DNA of 64,000 nucleotides. It comes from Baekduia soli. Its GTDB lineage: Bacteria; Actinomycetota; Thermoleophilia; Solirubrobacterales; Solirubrobacteraceae. The position numbers and the translations under genes are program-made. The notes below the pieces were generated by a model. The model did no database searches and was not told the origin of the DNA. It saw nothing but the letters and a program-made list of their open reading frames with translations. The stretch covers positions 1,984,001-2,048,000 of the forward strand of contig NZ_CP042430.1 in NCBI RefSeq assembly GCF_007970665.1, given 5' to 3'. Positions 63,725-64,000 of the stretch are shown piece after piece. The first letter of the stretch is position 1. Every line of letters begins with the position of its first letter.

Positions 63725-64000
63725 GCGCCCCGGACTTCGAGGCCCGCTACCGCGCCGACCCCGACCCATGGTCGACGGCGACCAGCCCGTACGAGCAGGA
63801 GAAGCGCGAGCGCAGCCTGGCGGCGTGCGGGCCCGGGCCGTTCCGCCGTGCCGTCGACCTCGGCTGCGGCACGGGCGCGCTGGCGGCCGGGCTCGCGCCG
63901 CGCTGCCGCGAGCTGCTCGCGCTCGACGCCGCGCGGTCCGCCGTCGCCGTCGCCCGCGACGCGCTGCGCGAGCACCCCGGCGCCCGCGCACACGTGGCGA
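63721..64000 (+). CDS. SAM-dependent methyltransferase (NodS-like), 3' partial
   Basis: First 93 residues of a class I methyltransferase cut by the window end. YRADPDPWSTATSPYEQEKR is the characteristic N-terminus of NodS-type enzymes, followed by the AdoMet motif RAVDLGCGTGALAAGLAP. NodS N-methylates an amino sugar exposed by NodB. GTG 63721 overlaps the upstream stop, so it belongs to the deacetylase-ACAD operon. Confidence 0.85.
   Translation, partial: MSAPDFEARYRADPDPWSTATSPYEQEKRERSLAACGPGPFRRAVDLGCGTGALAAGLAPRCRELLALDAARSAVAVARDALREHPGARAHVA

Overview
The window is very GC-rich (by eye above 70%), densely packed on both strands, and reads as a chromosomal segment of a high-GC actinobacterium. 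The protein set (tandem long- and short-form SAHH, an eRF1-like bacterial protein, tocopherol-cyclase-like and DUF7064-like proteins, many acyl-CoA dehydrogenases) and the recurrent -10 box placed 6-11 nt before start codons suggest Thermoleophilia/Solirubrobacterales. That placement is an inference. No tRNA, rRNA, CRISPR array, prophage or insertion sequence was recognised.

Left part (1-20.7 kb): adenosylhomocysteinase (cut by the window edge) and a diverged paralog, UDP-glucose pyrophosphorylase, CtaG, ComF, a short hibernation factor, SecA, release factor 2, a PLP decarboxylase, an eRF1-like baeRF protein, a ClpE-like chaperone, a tocopherol-cyclase-like gene, a tyrosine phosphatase, nadC-nadA, a DsbA-family gene and two small degenerate-looking genes.

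Middle (20.8-31.4 kb): M16 peptidase, ftsE-ftsX, a C-terminal processing protease, RNase R-like, smpB, then on the minus strand pepF and an M50 protease, a GNAT gene, and the tmRNA gene with tag ADSHEYALAA. SmpB, tmRNA and an RNB nuclease form a trans-translation neighbourhood.

Accessory part (31.4-64 kb): a LuxR-type regulator and cupin; an SMP-30/Nudix/GNAT group; a hydantoin-type operon (hyuA, hyuB, M20 amidohydrolase, GntR) with a palindromic operator and a convergent racemase; a cupin/unknown/phosphotransferase/DUF7064-like operon; a CrtI-like FAD oxidoreductase; PPOX and CurA-like genes; a TetR-acyl-CoA-dehydrogenase operon behind a nested palindrome; infA with a long leader; a FAD oxidase; a six-gene minus-strand operon (doxX, fkbM, GT87-like, ROK, rpiA, GNAT); arsC, a hydrolase and P450; and at the right edge a deacetylase/ACAD/methyltransferase cluster that leaves the window.

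Two window-wide patterns matter. First, about 18 genes have TANNNT 6-11 nt before the start codon, so most transcripts look leaderless or nearly so, and this decided many of the starts given here. Second, eight otherwise conserved genes carry a single-base frameshift, mostly at G/C runs, which more likely reflects sequence error than eight pseudogenes. A family of about 30-nt palindromes with a constant AGG loop lies after several stop codons and is the most novel-looking non-coding element.
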